Shown here: positions 1 through 7,068 of the stretch, piece by piece
Layout of the letters: each line of letters starts with the position of its first letter
Position numbering within the stretch: position 1 is the stretch's first letter
Source of the DNA: an uncultured Novosphingobium sp.
Lineage (GTDB): Bacteria > Pseudomonadota > Alphaproteobacteria > Sphingomonadales > Sphingomonadaceae
NCBI GenBank assembly: GCA_937860195.1
Contig: CALMBN010000065.1
Location: forward strand, 1 to 12,468
Length of the DNA stretch: 12,468 nucleotides
Direction of reading: 5' to 3'
Position numbers and translations under genes: made by a program
Notes under the pieces: model-generated
Databases searched by the model: none
Told to the model about the DNA's origin: nothing
The model's input: the letters and a program-made list of their open reading frames with translations, nothing else

Positions 1-97
1 CACCCGAAATCTCGCGCGCACGCTGGGCAGCGATCAGGACCAGATCGAAGCGGTTGGGGATCTTGTCGACACAATCTTCAACGGTAACGCGCGCCAT
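1..97 (-). CDS. rpoZ: RNA polymerase omega subunit, N-terminal part (cut by window start)
   Basis: The minus strand from base 97 encodes 32 residues opening [20 protein letters not shown] and continuing [12 protein letters not shown], which is the conserved N-terminus of the omega subunit. Omega is a small protein that stabilises the beta-prime subunit of RNA polymerase and helps core assembly. The remaining part of the gene lies beyond the left edge of the window. The ATG at 97–95 is preceded by a GGAG ribosome binding site in the sense orientation. The gene follows dnaB in the same direction with a gap of about 113 bases that carries its own candidate promoter, so it need not depend on dnaB transcription. 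Identification is from the strongly conserved opening motif; only the N-terminus can be judged. Confidence 0.93.
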   Translation of the reverse strand, partial: MARVTVEDCVDKIPNRFDLVLIAAQRAREISG

Positions 98-136
98 CGG
101 GCACTCCAGTTCTATGCAAAAGCCGGGAAAGCGAGG

Positions 137-166
137 GCGTTAGGCGGTTTCGGCTTCGGAAGTCAA
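137..166 (-). promoter_or_regulatory. Candidate sigma-70-type promoter of rpoZ
   Basis: Read on the minus strand, a -35 box TTGACT (166–161) is followed after 18 bases by TAACGC (142–137); shifting the -10 by one base gives 17-base spacing. The start codon of rpoZ is about 40 bases downstream. A run of seven T lies just before the -35 box on the same strand. The layout closely resembles the candidate promoter in front of rpmJ in this window. Assigned by eye only. Confidence 0.5.
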
Positions 167-210
167 AAAAATTCGCAGAACGTGTTGATATTGAATAATT
201 CTTTTTTGAA

Positions 211-1719
211 TCAGTCGTAGTCTGCATGCCGCTGACTCTCATCGGCCAGATCGCTGAACCGGGTGATCCGCGATTCGAACCGCATCCGGACCTTGCCGGT
301 CGAGCCGTGGCGCTGCTTGGCAACGATAAGTTCGGCGAGGCCATAGACCCGCTCCATATCCTCGGCCCATTTGGCGTGCAGCTCGTGAGTCTTGGCATCG
401 TCGCCCTCGTCGGGGCGTTTGGGTTCCTTGGCCGCGACATAGTAGTCCTCGCGGAACACGAACCAGACCATGTCGGCGTCCTGCTCGATCGAGCCCGATT
501 CGCGCAGATCCGATAGTTGCGGACGCTTGTCATCGCGCTGCTCGACCGCGCGGCTGAGCTGCGACAGTGCGATCACCGGGACCGAGAGCTCTTTGGCGAG
601 GGTCTTGAGGCCCCGGCTGATCTCTGAAATTTCGTTGACCCGGTTATCATTGGCCTTGCCCGAACCCTGCAGCAGCTGGAGGTAATCGACCACCACCAGC
701 CCGATATCGTGCCGCCGTTTGAGCCGCCGGGCCCGGGTCCGCAGCGCGGCAATCGACAGCGCCGGAGTATCGTCGATGTAGAGCGGCAGCTCGGCCAGCC
801 GCTGGCTGGCATAGGATAGCGACTGGAAATCCTCGCGGCTGATCTTGCCCATCCGCAGCGCTTCGCTGCTGATCCCGGATTGTTCGGCCAGAATACGCGT
901 GGCAAGCTGATCGGCGCTCATTTCGAGGCTGAAAAAGGCGCAGGCCGCGCCAACGGATTTTTCCGGAGCAATCCCATCAGCCAGATCGCGGCGCAGCCGG
1001 TCCGCCGCGTTGAACGCGATGTTGGTGGCGAGCGAGGTTTTGCCCATCCCGGGCCGACCGGCGAGGATGATCAGATCGCTGTCATGCAGCCCACCGATCT
1101 TTTCGTTGATACTGGTGAGCCCGGTGGTCTTGCCCGAAATGTGCCCGCCCGAGAGCAGCGCGGTCTCGATCATCCCGAGCGCGGTCCGGGTCGCCACCGC
1201 AAAGCCCTGCGCTTCGCTTGAACTCGACGCGCCCTCAGCGACTTTATAGAGCGCGGCCTCGGCCAGCGCGACCTGCTCCATCGGCGCGACACTTTCAGAA
1301 GTATCGAGCGCTGAATTGACCAGATTGCGTCCGACCGAGACCAGCTCGCGCAGCAGGGCCAGATCGTAAATCTGTTCGGCCAGTTCGCGCGGCGCGAGCA
1401 GGCCTTGGCCATCGGCAGTCAGCCGCGCAAGATAGGCGGCACCGCCCAGATCCTTGAGCGCCTCGTCAGCCTCGAAATAGGGTCGCAGTGTGACCGGCGT
1501 GACCACCGCCTTGCGATCAAGCAGCTGCAGGATCCGTTCGTAGATCCGGCCATGGACCGGCTCGAAAAAATGATCGGGCCGTAATGGCGTGACCAGTTCC
1601 TCGATCACCCGGTTGTCGATCAAGGCCGCTCCCAGGAACGCAGCCTCGGCCTCGACATTGGACGGTAAAACGCGCGCGACAGGTTCGTCAGCGCGGGGGA
1701 AAGGGATCGGTTCAGCCAT
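211..1719 (-). CDS. dnaB: Replicative DNA helicase DnaB
   Basis: This 502-residue protein is the hexameric 5'-3' helicase that unwinds DNA at the replication fork and recruits primase. Residues about 15–120 form the N-terminal DnaB domain (opening VLPSNVEAEAAFLGAALIDN), followed by a linker and a RecA-like motor domain from about 195. Visible motor motifs are Walker A GRPGMGKTS (221–229), the Walker B strand VVVDY (342–346), the sensor stretch ALSQLSRAVEQR (384–395), the DLRESGSIEQDADMV motif (404–418) and the KQRHGSTG segment (468–475) that carries the arginine finger. Length is normal for the family. The start at 1719 gives the expected short leader; no strong Shine-Dalgarno sequence is seen. 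It is divergent from the UPF0262 gene and upstream of rpoZ, a common alphaproteobacterial order. No intein or insertion is present. Confidence 0.97.
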   Translation of the reverse strand: MAEPIPFPRADEPVARVLPSNVEAEAAFLGAALIDNRVIEELVTPLRPDHFFEPVHGRIYERILQLLDRKAVVTPVTLRPYFEADEALKDLGGAAYLARLTADGQGLLAPRELAEQIYDLALLRELVSVGRNLVNSALDTSESVAPMEQVALAEAALYKVAEGASSSSEAQGFAVATRTALGMIETALLSGGHISGKTTGLTSINEKIGGLHDSDLIILAGRPGMGKTSLATNIAFNAADRLRRDLADGIAPEKSVGAACAFFSLEMSADQLATRILAEQSGISSEALRMGKISREDFQSLSYASQRLAELPLYIDDTPALSIAALRTRARRLKRRHDIGLVVVDYLQLLQGSGKANDNRVNEISEISRGLKTLAKELSVPVIALSQLSRAVEQRDDKRPQLSDLRESGSIEQDADMVWFVFREDYYVAAKEPKRPDEGDDAKTHELHAKWAEDMERVYGLAELIVAKQRHGSTGKVRMRFESRITRFSDLADESQRHADYD

Positions 1720-1856
1720 AAGCCGCGATCCATGCGCGCGCGCGAGATTCGGTGCAAGCGCAGCGCGGCTGTCCGGACCGATTTCGGCCTGTGGATATCG
1801 GGGACTGAATCATCCTCTTGCCCGACAATGCTGCGTCTGCGAAAAGCCGCGCCACC

Positions 1857-2339
1857 ATGGCCGACCCGCGCATCATCCAGATCGAGCTCGACGAAGCGAC
1901 GATCCTGTGGCGCAACGCCGATATCGAGCAGGAACGCCGAATCGCGATATTCGACCTGATCGAAGAAAACAGCTTCAAGCCGCTGCGCGCGTGGCAGGCC
2001 GGACACCACGGACCCTATCGCCTGAAGCTGGCGGTCGAGGATGGCCGCCTAACACTCGAAATCACGGACGAGGCCGGCGCTCCGCTCGAAACGCTGATCC
2101 TCGGCACCGGCCGGTTCCGCCGCCCGATCCGCGAATACTTCGCGATCTGCGATTCGTACTATCAGGCGATCCGCAAGGCCACCGCCGCCGAGATCGAGAC
2201 GATCGACATGGCCCGGCGCGGAGTTCACAACGAGGCAGCGGAAATGCTGCTCGAGCGGCTCGAGGGTAAGGTGGAAACCGACTTCGCCACCGCACGGCGG
2301 CTCTTTACCCTGATCTGCGTCCTGCATATCAGGGGGTAA
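1857..2339 (+). CDS. UPF0262 family protein
   Basis: A 160-residue soluble protein that matches my recollection of the UPF0262 family, a conserved alphaproteobacterial family of unknown biochemical function. Recognisable stretches are the opening MADPRIIQIELDEATILWR, the central EENSFKPL (37–43 region), the RLKLAVEDGRLTLEI strand pair (about 55–69) and the helical tail with MARRGVHNEAAEMLLERL (118–135). Earlier in-frame starts exist (ATG at 1818), but the start at 1857 gives the family's usual length of about 160 residues. There is no convincing Shine-Dalgarno sequence in front of it. It is divergent from dnaB and starts a plus-strand run in which the next gene begins 17 bases after its stop, so it probably heads an operon with the GH25-like protein and cytidine deaminase. 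No signal peptide or membrane segment is seen. Confidence 0.85.
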   Translation: MADPRIIQIELDEATILWRNADIEQERRIAIFDLIEENSFKPLRAWQAGHHGPYRLKLAVEDGRLTLEITDEAGAPLETLILGTGRFRRPIREYFAICDSYYQAIRKATAAEIETIDMARRGVHNEAAEMLLERLEGKVETDFATARRLFTLICVLHIRG

Positions 2340-2355
2340 AGGGGCCACAACGATC

Positions 2356-3054
2356 ATGGCACGCAAGAATTCCAACCGCTGGAGGCTGCGTGCGGTGGGC
2401 GCGGCGCTGCTGCTCGCGATTATTGCAGGCGCGTGGGGCTGGTGGGACCTGCGGCAGTGGCGTCCGTCAAAGCTTGAATTTCCAATGCAAGGTGTGGAAG
2501 TTTCCGGCGCGGACGGGACTGTCGATTTCAGGGCCCTGAAGGCGACCGGAGCAAATTTTGTCTATCTCGATGCATCGGCCAGTGCCTTTGCCCGTGACCC
2601 GGCTTTTGCAAAGAACGTCGAAGACGCCCGGGCGGCCAAACTGCAAGTCGGCGCGGTCCACAAGTATGATCCATGCCAACCGGCCGAAAGCCAGGCCGCC
2701 AACTTCGTCACCGTCGTCCCGCGTGATCGAAAGTTGCTGCCCCCGGCGGTCGATCTTGACCTGCTGGCCGACGAGTGCCCGGTCAAGGTTACCGATGCCG
2801 GGGTTGAGAGCGAACTGATGACCTTCATCAACCAGATCGAGACACACACCGGCAAGCCGACGATTCTGAAGATTTCCAGCGCTTTTGAAAACCGCTATCA
2901 CCTCGCCAGTGCGATCGACCGGAATATCTGGCTGGTCCGCACCCGTTTCCAGCCCGACTATGCAGGCCGCCCGTGGACCCTGTGGAGTGCCAGCACGATG
3001 TTCACAAGCGAAGCCGCCGAGGGGCCGCTCAACTGGGTGGTGGTGCAACGATGA
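2356..3054 (+). CDS. Membrane-anchored GH25 (lysozyme-like) protein, catalytic residues altered
   Basis: A 232-residue protein with a basic N-terminus and one hydrophobic segment (about 14–30), so probably anchored in the inner membrane and facing the periplasm. Residues 44–230 follow the glycoside hydrolase 25 muramidase pattern: GVEVSGADGTVDFRALKATG, FVYLDAS, the helix AFAKNVEDARAAKLQVGAVH, QAANFVTVVP, LPPAVDLDLL, CPVKV, FINQIETHTGKPTI, IWLVR and PWTLW. In active GH25 enzymes the first block normally reads GxDVS and the central motif DxE; here Asp is replaced by Glu48 and the Glu of the DxE motif by Asp135 (D133-L-D135). The usual FVYxKATEG block is also degraded to FVYLDASAS. It may therefore be a peptidoglycan-binding or inactive relative. 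It is in an operon: 17 bases after UPF0262, with its stop overlapping the cdd start (ATGA). Confidence 0.82.
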   Translation: MARKNSNRWRLRAVGAALLLAIIAGAWGWWDLRQWRPSKLEFPMQGVEVSGADGTVDFRALKATGANFVYLDASASAFARDPAFAKNVEDARAAKLQVGAVHKYDPCQPAESQAANFVTVVPRDRKLLPPAVDLDLLADECPVKVTDAGVESELMTFINQIETHTGKPTILKISSAFENRYHLASAIDRNIWLVRTRFQPDYAGRPWTLWSASTMFTSEAAEGPLNWVVVQR

Positions 3055-3479
3055 GCTGGACCCGCGAAAGTCTGATCGAAGCTGCGCGCGATGCCGCGAC
3101 CCGCGCCTATGCGCCCTATTCGAACTTCCACGTCGGCGCAGCACTGGGCTTTGCCGATGGTTCGGTGGTGACCGGCGCCAATGTCGAAAACGCCAGCTAC
3201 GGCCTGACGCTGTGCGCCGAAACCGTCGCGGTCGGCAAGGTACTGAGCGAAGACTGGCGCGGGCGATTGGAAGCTGTGGCTGTTATCGGCGGCAAGGTCG
3301 GCGCGGTGGGCAATGGCGATCCGGTGACTCCGTGCGGGCGTTGCCGTCAGGTGCTCAACGAACTGGCCGCGCTGGGGGACAGCGATCCGATGGTGTGGTG
3401 CGTTGGTGAAGGCGAAGTGCTCGAACTGCTGCTGTCCGACCTTTTGCCAAGGGCGTTCGGGCCGGGTGCGCTGGCCTAG
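3051..3479 (+). CDS. cdd: Cytidine deaminase
   Basis: A 142-residue protein of the homotetrameric type, which hydrolyses cytidine and deoxycytidine to uridine and deoxyuridine in pyrimidine salvage. The substrate-binding block APYSNFHVGAAL is at 21–32. The zinc site is complete: Cys55 and the catalytic Glu57 in LCAE (54–57), with NVENASYG just before, and Cys95 and Cys98 in PCGRCRQVL (94–102). Length is typical for the short form. The chosen ATG at 3051 overlaps the stop of the preceding GH25-like gene (ATGA, 3051–3054), a common sign of translational coupling, and gives the normal N-terminus; the longer in-frame extension back to 2973 would lie inside that gene. Its stop is only two bases from the stop of the convergent SemiSWEET gene, and no terminator hairpin is visible between them. 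Confidence 0.96.
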   Translation: MSWTRESLIEAARDAATRAYAPYSNFHVGAALGFADGSVVTGANVENASYGLTLCAETVAVGKVLSEDWRGRLEAVAVIGGKVGAVGNGDPVTPCGRCRQVLNELAALGDSDPMVWCVGEGEVLELLLSDLLPRAFGPGALA

Positions 3480-3481
3480 AG

Positions 3482-3736
3482 CTAACCGTGACGCAGCTTC
3501 AACGCCAGGGTTGCAAGTGCGAACGGCATGACCACAAAGTTCGACAGCATCACCGGTCCGCTGCCAATGGCGAGGCCGTAGCTGGCCCATAATACCGTCC
3601 CTGCCGCGCCAAGCAGCACGCTGGAGAGCGACAAATCGCCGGTCTGGCGGGTCTTCAGCGCACGGATCGCTTGCGGCAGGAACGCCCCACCCGAAGCCAG
3701 CGACGCGGTGTAACCAAGCAGTTCAACCGGCTCCAT
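3482..3736 (-). CDS. SemiSWEET family sugar transporter (PQ-loop protein)
   Basis: An 84-residue protein with three hydrophobic segments (about 4–22, 38–58 and 62–80), the half-transporter fold in which two copies make a pore for facilitated sugar movement across the inner membrane. The family signature is present: a Pro-Gln pair in [22 protein letters not shown] (P21, Q22), the charged loop between segments 1 and 2, and an Asn in segment 3 (LSNFVVMP, N66). Length is right for the bacterial half-size form. The ATG at 3736 was chosen because it places the first membrane segment at the usual distance and overlaps the end of the upstream carboxypeptidase gene by 14 bases; the longer reading back to 3829 would add 31 residues encoded inside that gene. 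The transported sugar cannot be told from sequence. Confidence 0.87.
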   Translation of the reverse strand: MEPVELLGYTASLASGGAFLPQAIRALKTRQTGDLSLSSVLLGAAGTVLWASYGLAIGSGPVMLSNFVVMPFALATLALKLRHG

Positions 3737-4859
3737 CAAGCCATTCCAGCAGCGCACCCATGCAATCCCGGCCCAGAATGGCGCTGCGTTCGGGCGACCA
3801 ACCTTGTGCAAAACAAGGAAGATCATCATTGTCCTTGAACGGCATTTCGAGCGTCATCGCCACCGCGCCGAACCGTTCGGCGAGCTGGTTGGTGCTCATC
3901 GTCAGATTGGCCTTGCCCGCGCCTGCAATCGGGTAGCCCAGCCGGGTCTGGAAATCCGGGCTGCGGCGCTTTAGGATTGCGGAGTAGCGATCATAGCCTT
4001 CCTGCTGACCCGCCCGCAGCGTCGGAATGCCGTGGAACCCCGCCAGAAACACCGCCGGAATCGCCTCGTCCCCGTGAACGTCCATCGCGAAGTGCACGCC
4101 AGTTTCGTCCATCGCCTTTAGGATGCATAGCACCTCGGGCGAATTTTCTGTGCTCGGCGCGGCCCATTCACGGTTGAGGTTCATGCCGGCCGCATTGGTC
4201 CGTAGGTGGCCCCGGCACGATCCATCGGGATTGCAATTTGGCACGACATGAAAGCGGCACAGCTGTCGCAGCCTGCGCCCGATCGGATCGGCCGGATCGG
4301 TCAGCAGGTCGAGCGCCCCTTCGATCCACCATTCGGCCATCGATTCGCCAGGATGCTGGCGGGCATAGAGCCAGACCTGCTTGTCCCCGTCACCCAGTTC
4401 GAGGCAATCGATCGGCTGACCTTCGATCGAGTGGCCAAGCACACGGTGGGTCACGCCTTGCGCCAGCGCCGCGTCCGCAACCAGATCGTGATGCCGCTCC
4501 ATCGAGTATGGCGCGAAATAGGCGAACCAGGCGAGATCGCCGGCGGGGGTATGGCGGATCGTCAGAGTGCCGCCGTCTTCGCCCTTGTCATAGGCGCTTT
4601 CGGCTCTGCCCCAGAATTGCCGGTCTTCGCTTACCGCAGCGCGATAGCCCGGCCAGCCGCCCGGATAGGCCGAGCCGCCAAGCCCGGTGATCTTGAGCGT
4701 CAGCGCTCGCCCCGCGCAGCCAGCAACGCGAAAGTGGAACCACTGGTAAAAGTCCGAATCCTTGTCCTTGCGGATCGCCAGCCGCGCGGCGGCGCCCTCC
4801 ACCCCAAGAACTTCGATGTTGCCGCTGTCAAAAGCGGCAGTGATGGAAATGTCGCTCAT
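3723..4859 (-). CDS. M14 family zinc carboxypeptidase, cytosolic (CCP/AGBL-like) type
   Basis: A 378-residue metallopeptidase. The N-terminal part (1–125, beginning [20 protein letters not shown]) is the beta-rich domain found before the catalytic domain in cytosolic carboxypeptidases, which resemble eukaryotic tubulin deglutamylases. The catalytic domain holds the zinc ligands His169 and Glu172 in ARQHPGES (166–173) and His262 in MDVHGDE (259–265), the NCNPDG block (208–213), NLNREW (227–232) for substrate carboxylate binding, and the catalytic Glu338 in MTLEMPF (335–341). All key residues are present, so it should be active. No signal peptide is seen, consistent with a cytoplasmic enzyme. 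The start at 4859 overlaps the stop of the upstream lipoprotein gene (ATGA), and the SemiSWEET gene overlaps its 3' end. The peptide substrate is unknown. Confidence 0.92.
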   Translation of the reverse strand: MSDISITAAFDSGNIEVLGVEGAAARLAIRKDKDSDFYQWFHFRVAGCAGRALTLKITGLGGSAYPGGWPGYRAAVSEDRQFWGRAESAYDKGEDGGTLTIRHTPAGDLAWFAYFAPYSMERHHDLVADAALAQGVTHRVLGHSIEGQPIDCLELGDGDKQVWLYARQHPGESMAEWWIEGALDLLTDPADPIGRRLRQLCRFHVVPNCNPDGSCRGHLRTNAAGMNLNREWAAPSTENSPEVLCILKAMDETGVHFAMDVHGDEAIPAVFLAGFHGIPTLRAGQQEGYDRYSAILKRRSPDFQTRLGYPIAGAGKANLTMSTNQLAERFGAVAMTLEMPFKDNDDLPCFAQGWSPERSAILGRDCMGALLEWLDGAG

Positions 4860-5446
4860 TTGATCTCGATCGTCTCGCCCGAGGTGCCGGGGAAGTTCAG
4901 GAACAGCGCTTCGCTCATTTTCGGTGCGGCAAGCGCGGTAGCGGCAAGCGGAGAGGCGGTGCCAACGGTAAAGCTGGCCCGCCCTTCCCACAGCACCGCG
5001 CCGCCTGCCCGTTCACGGATCGAAACCGCCAGTTCGGTTGTCACCTGCTCCTTGGGCCCCGGCGAGAGGTTGATGCCGAGCCCCAGCCCGACCCCCGAGC
5101 CATGGGTTCCGGTTGATCCGCCCAGCCCGACGCTGACCGGGCCTGATCTGCCGGGCTTGAAGGTGCTGCGGGTCAGTTTGAGGTAAGCCACCTGCGCGCC
5201 GGCACCAGGGCTGGCCTCGGCATAGCCCAATGCCGTTAGCTGCCGCACCACCGCAGCGCGGTAGGTCTGCCATTCGAGCGAATTGCCGTCTGTCCCGGGG
5301 GCCGGCTCGACCGAGATCGTGCCCTTGCCGAGCAGCGCAACATCGGCGGCGTGGAACCGGGTCACTTCAACCGGGCCGACCGGGGTGACACAGCCTGTCA
5401 AGGCCAGCGCGAAAGACAGGATCAAGGCAATCGGAAGCAGCTTCAT
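4856..5446 (-). CDS. Lipoprotein, DUF4136-like
   Basis: A 196-residue protein beginning [19 protein letters not shown], a clear lipoprotein signal peptide with lipobox LTGC (acylated Cys19), so it is exported and lipid-anchored. The mature part has the layout I associate with DUF4136 proteins: an early strand region ([11 protein letters not shown]), a helix with [16 protein letters not shown] (63–78), a strand [11 protein letters not shown], a glycine-rich stretch (about 105–126) and a C-terminal strand pair ending [10 protein letters not shown]. The function of that family is unknown. The ATG at 5446 is preceded by a GGGAGA ribosome binding site six bases away in the sense orientation and gives an ideal signal peptide; the in-frame extension back to 5581 would overlap galE and spoil it. 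It is first in a coupled minus-strand operon with the carboxypeptidase and SemiSWEET, and divergent from galE. Confidence 0.8.
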   Translation of the reverse strand: MKLLPIALILSFALALTGCVTPVGPVEVTRFHAADVALLGKGTISVEPAPGTDGNSLEWQTYRAAVVRQLTALGYAEASPGAGAQVAYLKLTRSTFKPGRSGPVSVGLGGSTGTHGSGVGLGLGINLSPGPKEQVTTELAVSIRERAGGAVLWEGRASFTVGTASPLAATALAAPKMSEALFLNFPGTSGETIEIK

Positions 5447-5552
5447 TGGATTTCTCCCACGCACAGGTTTTGGCCCTTCGCCCATGCCGTGGCAAGGTTT
5501 GCCGTGCCAATAACCACTTGATTGCGCAAAGCTGCTGGCCGATGGCCCGATC

Positions 5553-6557
5553 ATGACCGAAAAGCTCCCTGTCCTCGTCACCGGCGGTGCCGGCTATATC
5601 GGCAGCCATGCCGTGCTCGCCCTGACCGATGCCGGGTGGCCGGTGGCGGTGATTGACAATCTGGTCACCGGATTCCGCTGGGCAGTGCCCGATGGCGTGC
5701 CGTTCTATCAAGGCGATATCGAGGATGCGTCGCTGCTCGCCCGGATCATTGCAGAGCAAAAAGTTGGCGCGGTGATGCACTTTGCCGGATCGGTGGTGGT
5801 GCCCGAATCGGTCGAAAATCCGCTCAAATACTATCACAACAACACTGCCAAGACCCGCGCGCTGATCGCTGCTGCGGTCACGTGCGGGGTCAAACACTTC
5901 ATCTTCAGTTCGACCGCCGCGACCTATGGTATCCCCGAGGTCTCCCCCGTCACCGAGGACACGCCGCAGCGCCCGATCAATCCCTATGGCGTGTCCAAAC
6001 TGATGACCGAGCATATGCTGCGCGACACCGCTGCGGCCCATCCGCTCAACTTCTGCGCGCTGCGCTATTTCAACGTCGCGGGGGCCGATCCGCGTGCACG
6101 CACCGGGCAATCGACCGCCGGCGCGACCCACCTGATCAAGGTTGCGGTCGAAGCGGCGCTGGGCAAACGGGCAAAAGTCGGGGTGTTCGGGACCGATTTC
6201 GACACTCCCGACGGTACCGGGGTGCGCGACTATATCCATGTCAGCGATCTGGCAGCCGCGCATGTGCTCGCCCTCGCCGCCCTGATCGAGCAGCCCGAAC
6301 GCTCGCTGACCATGAACTGCGGCTATGGCCGGGGCTATTCGGTGCTCGAAGTGCTCGACGCGGTTGACCGGGTCACCAACCAGTCGATCGTCCGGGAGCT
6401 TGGTCCGCGTCGCGCCGGAGACCCCGATTCGCTGATCTCCGACAATGCGCGAATCAAGGCGACTCTGCCGTGGGAGCCGCAATACGCCGATCTCGACACG
6501 ATCGTGGCCCACGCGCTGCAATGGGAGCGGCGCTTGAGCGAGCTTCAAGGAAAGTAA
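5553..6557 (+). CDS. galE: UDP-glucose 4-epimerase
   Basis: A 334-residue enzyme of the extended short-chain dehydrogenase family that interconverts UDP-glucose and UDP-galactose with bound NAD, for galactose metabolism and surface polysaccharide precursors. It shows the NAD-binding TGGAGYIGSH (10–19), the acidic residue after the second strand (VIDNLVTG, 33–40), GDIED (54–58), HFAGSVVVPESV (76–87), FSSTAATYG (118–126) with the active-site Ser/Thr, and the catalytic YGVSK (Y145, K149). The C-terminal sugar-binding half has the typical VFGTDFDTPDGTGVRDYIHV motif (211–230) and GYGRGYSVLEV. Length matches the family (about 335). The start at 5553 gives the usual short N-terminus; no clear Shine-Dalgarno sequence is seen. 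It stands alone, divergent from the lipoprotein operon, and is followed by a palindromic repeat element. Confidence 0.96.
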   Translation: MTEKLPVLVTGGAGYIGSHAVLALTDAGWPVAVIDNLVTGFRWAVPDGVPFYQGDIEDASLLARIIAEQKVGAVMHFAGSVVVPESVENPLKYYHNNTAKTRALIAAAVTCGVKHFIFSSTAATYGIPEVSPVTEDTPQRPINPYGVSKLMTEHMLRDTAAAHPLNFCALRYFNVAGADPRARTGQSTAGATHLIKVAVEAALGKRAKVGVFGTDFDTPDGTGVRDYIHVSDLAAAHVLALAALIEQPERSLTMNCGYGRGYSVLEVLDAVDRVTNQSIVRELGPRRAGDPDSLISDNARIKATLPWEPQYADLDTIVAHALQWERRLSELQGK

Positions 6558-6560
6558 GGA

Positions 6561-6732
6561 GTTCACGCAGAGGCGCGGAGAAGACGGAAGAGACGCAGAG
6601 AGGCAGCGAAGGCGGCGCAGCCGCTCTTGATGGTACCCATGCGTTTTACGGGCGATCAGTGAACGAAAGCGGCTTTGCCGCCTTGAGCAACATCGCTGCG
6701 TCTCTGTTCTTCCTCCGCGCCTCTGCGTGAAC
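6561..6732. repeat. 172-bp imperfect palindromic intergenic repeat
   Basis: Two arms of roughly 65 bases form a long inverted repeat around a spacer of about 40 bases (near 6626–6668). The outermost 20 bases match perfectly: gttcacgcagaggcgcggag at 6561–6580 is the exact reverse complement of the end at 6713–6732. Inward of this the arms remain matched with small gaps (agagacgcag, aaggcggc, agccgct on both). The left arm is built of repeated purine-rich units of the GACGCAGAG type. It begins four bases after the galE stop, so it could also act as a transcription barrier or processed RNA hairpin. No target-site duplication is visible at its edges and it encodes no transposase. It looks like a dispersed, REP- or MITE-like element. 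Confidence 0.8.
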
Positions 6733-6763
6733 CCAATTCAGCGCCGCAACTGGGTTCTCGCGC

Positions 6764-6792
6764 TTGACTTCGAACCGAGTCGCCCTTAACGG
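6764..6792 (+). promoter_or_regulatory. Candidate sigma-70-type promoter of rpmJ
   Basis: A -35 box TTGACT (6764–6769) is followed after exactly 17 bases by TAACGG (6787–6792), about 45 bases upstream of the rpmJ start. A short hairpin with GCGGC/GCCGC arms (6810–6824) and a GAGGAA ribosome binding site lie between it and the ATG. The pattern is shared with the rpoZ promoter candidate. It sits just outside the palindromic repeat, so the repeat does not interrupt it. Confidence 0.5.
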
Positions 6793-6837
6793 CCCGACTT
6801 CAAATTTCAGCGGCGCGAAGCCGCACCCGAGGAAACC

Positions 6838-6963
6838 ATGAAGATTCGCAACAGCCTCAAGTCGCTCAAGGGCCGCCACCGCGATAACCGCGTGATTCGC
6901 CGCCGTGGCCGCACCTATGTGATCAACAAGACCAACCGCCGCTTCAAGGCACGCCAGGGCTAA
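6838..6963 (+). CDS. rpmJ: 50S ribosomal protein L36 (type B, cysteine-free)
   Basis: A 41-residue, highly basic protein beginning [20 protein letters not shown] and ending [13 protein letters not shown], which is ribosomal protein L36 of the longer form (also called YkgO type). It binds 23S rRNA in the large subunit. The short zinc-ribbon form of L36 carries Cys and His ligands; this one contains no cysteine, so it does not need zinc. As far as I know this is the normal form in alphaproteobacteria. A strong GAGGAA ribosome binding site lies four bases before the ATG. It has its own promoter candidate upstream and a weak hairpin downstream, so it is likely transcribed alone at high level. It was found by direct reading because it is so short. 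Confidence 0.95.
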   Translation: MKIRNSLKSLKGRHRDNRVIRRRGRTYVINKTNRRFKARQG

Positions 6964-7008
6964 GGCTCTGCGCAGGCGGGGCTGAAATGCTCTGCACTGG
7001 CAACTTGT

Positions 7009-7038
7009 CGGCCCGCCTCCCATTCGGGGTGCGGGCCG
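7009..7038 (+). terminator. Hairpin after rpmJ, possible weak terminator
   Basis: An 8-bp perfect stem, CGGCCCGC (7009–7016) with GCGGGCCG (7031–7038), is located 45 bases after the rpmJ stop and about 30 bases before the HAD gene. The loop contains a further CCC/GGG match. It is not followed by a T-run, so it may be a factor-dependent terminator, an RNA-stabilising hairpin or chance in GC-rich DNA. Confidence 0.35.
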
Positions 7039-7068
7039 AAAGTGTATTCAAAGCGCGAGGTTTAAGCG

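Noticed and set aside
98..210. T-rich tract downstream of dnaB as a terminator
   Set aside because: The runs of T in the sense orientation are not preceded by a GC-rich stem; only short A/T dyads are present.
1735..1750. Alternating GC run near the dnaB/UPF0262 divergent region as a special element
   Set aside because: It is short and expected by chance in DNA of this composition.
4206..5186. Plus-strand frame of 326 codons antisense to the carboxypeptidase and lipoprotein
   Set aside because: The minus-strand carboxypeptidase has a complete zinc site and the lipoprotein a clear lipobox; the opposite frame shows no domain.
5367..6566. Minus-strand frame of 399 codons antisense to galE
   Set aside because: Long antisense frames are common opposite GC-rich genes; galE has every family motif and this frame has none.
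6646..7023. Minus-strand frame of 125 codons antisense to rpmJ
   Set aside because: It covers the palindromic repeat and the whole of rpmJ on the opposite strand; the L36 match on the plus strand is decisive.
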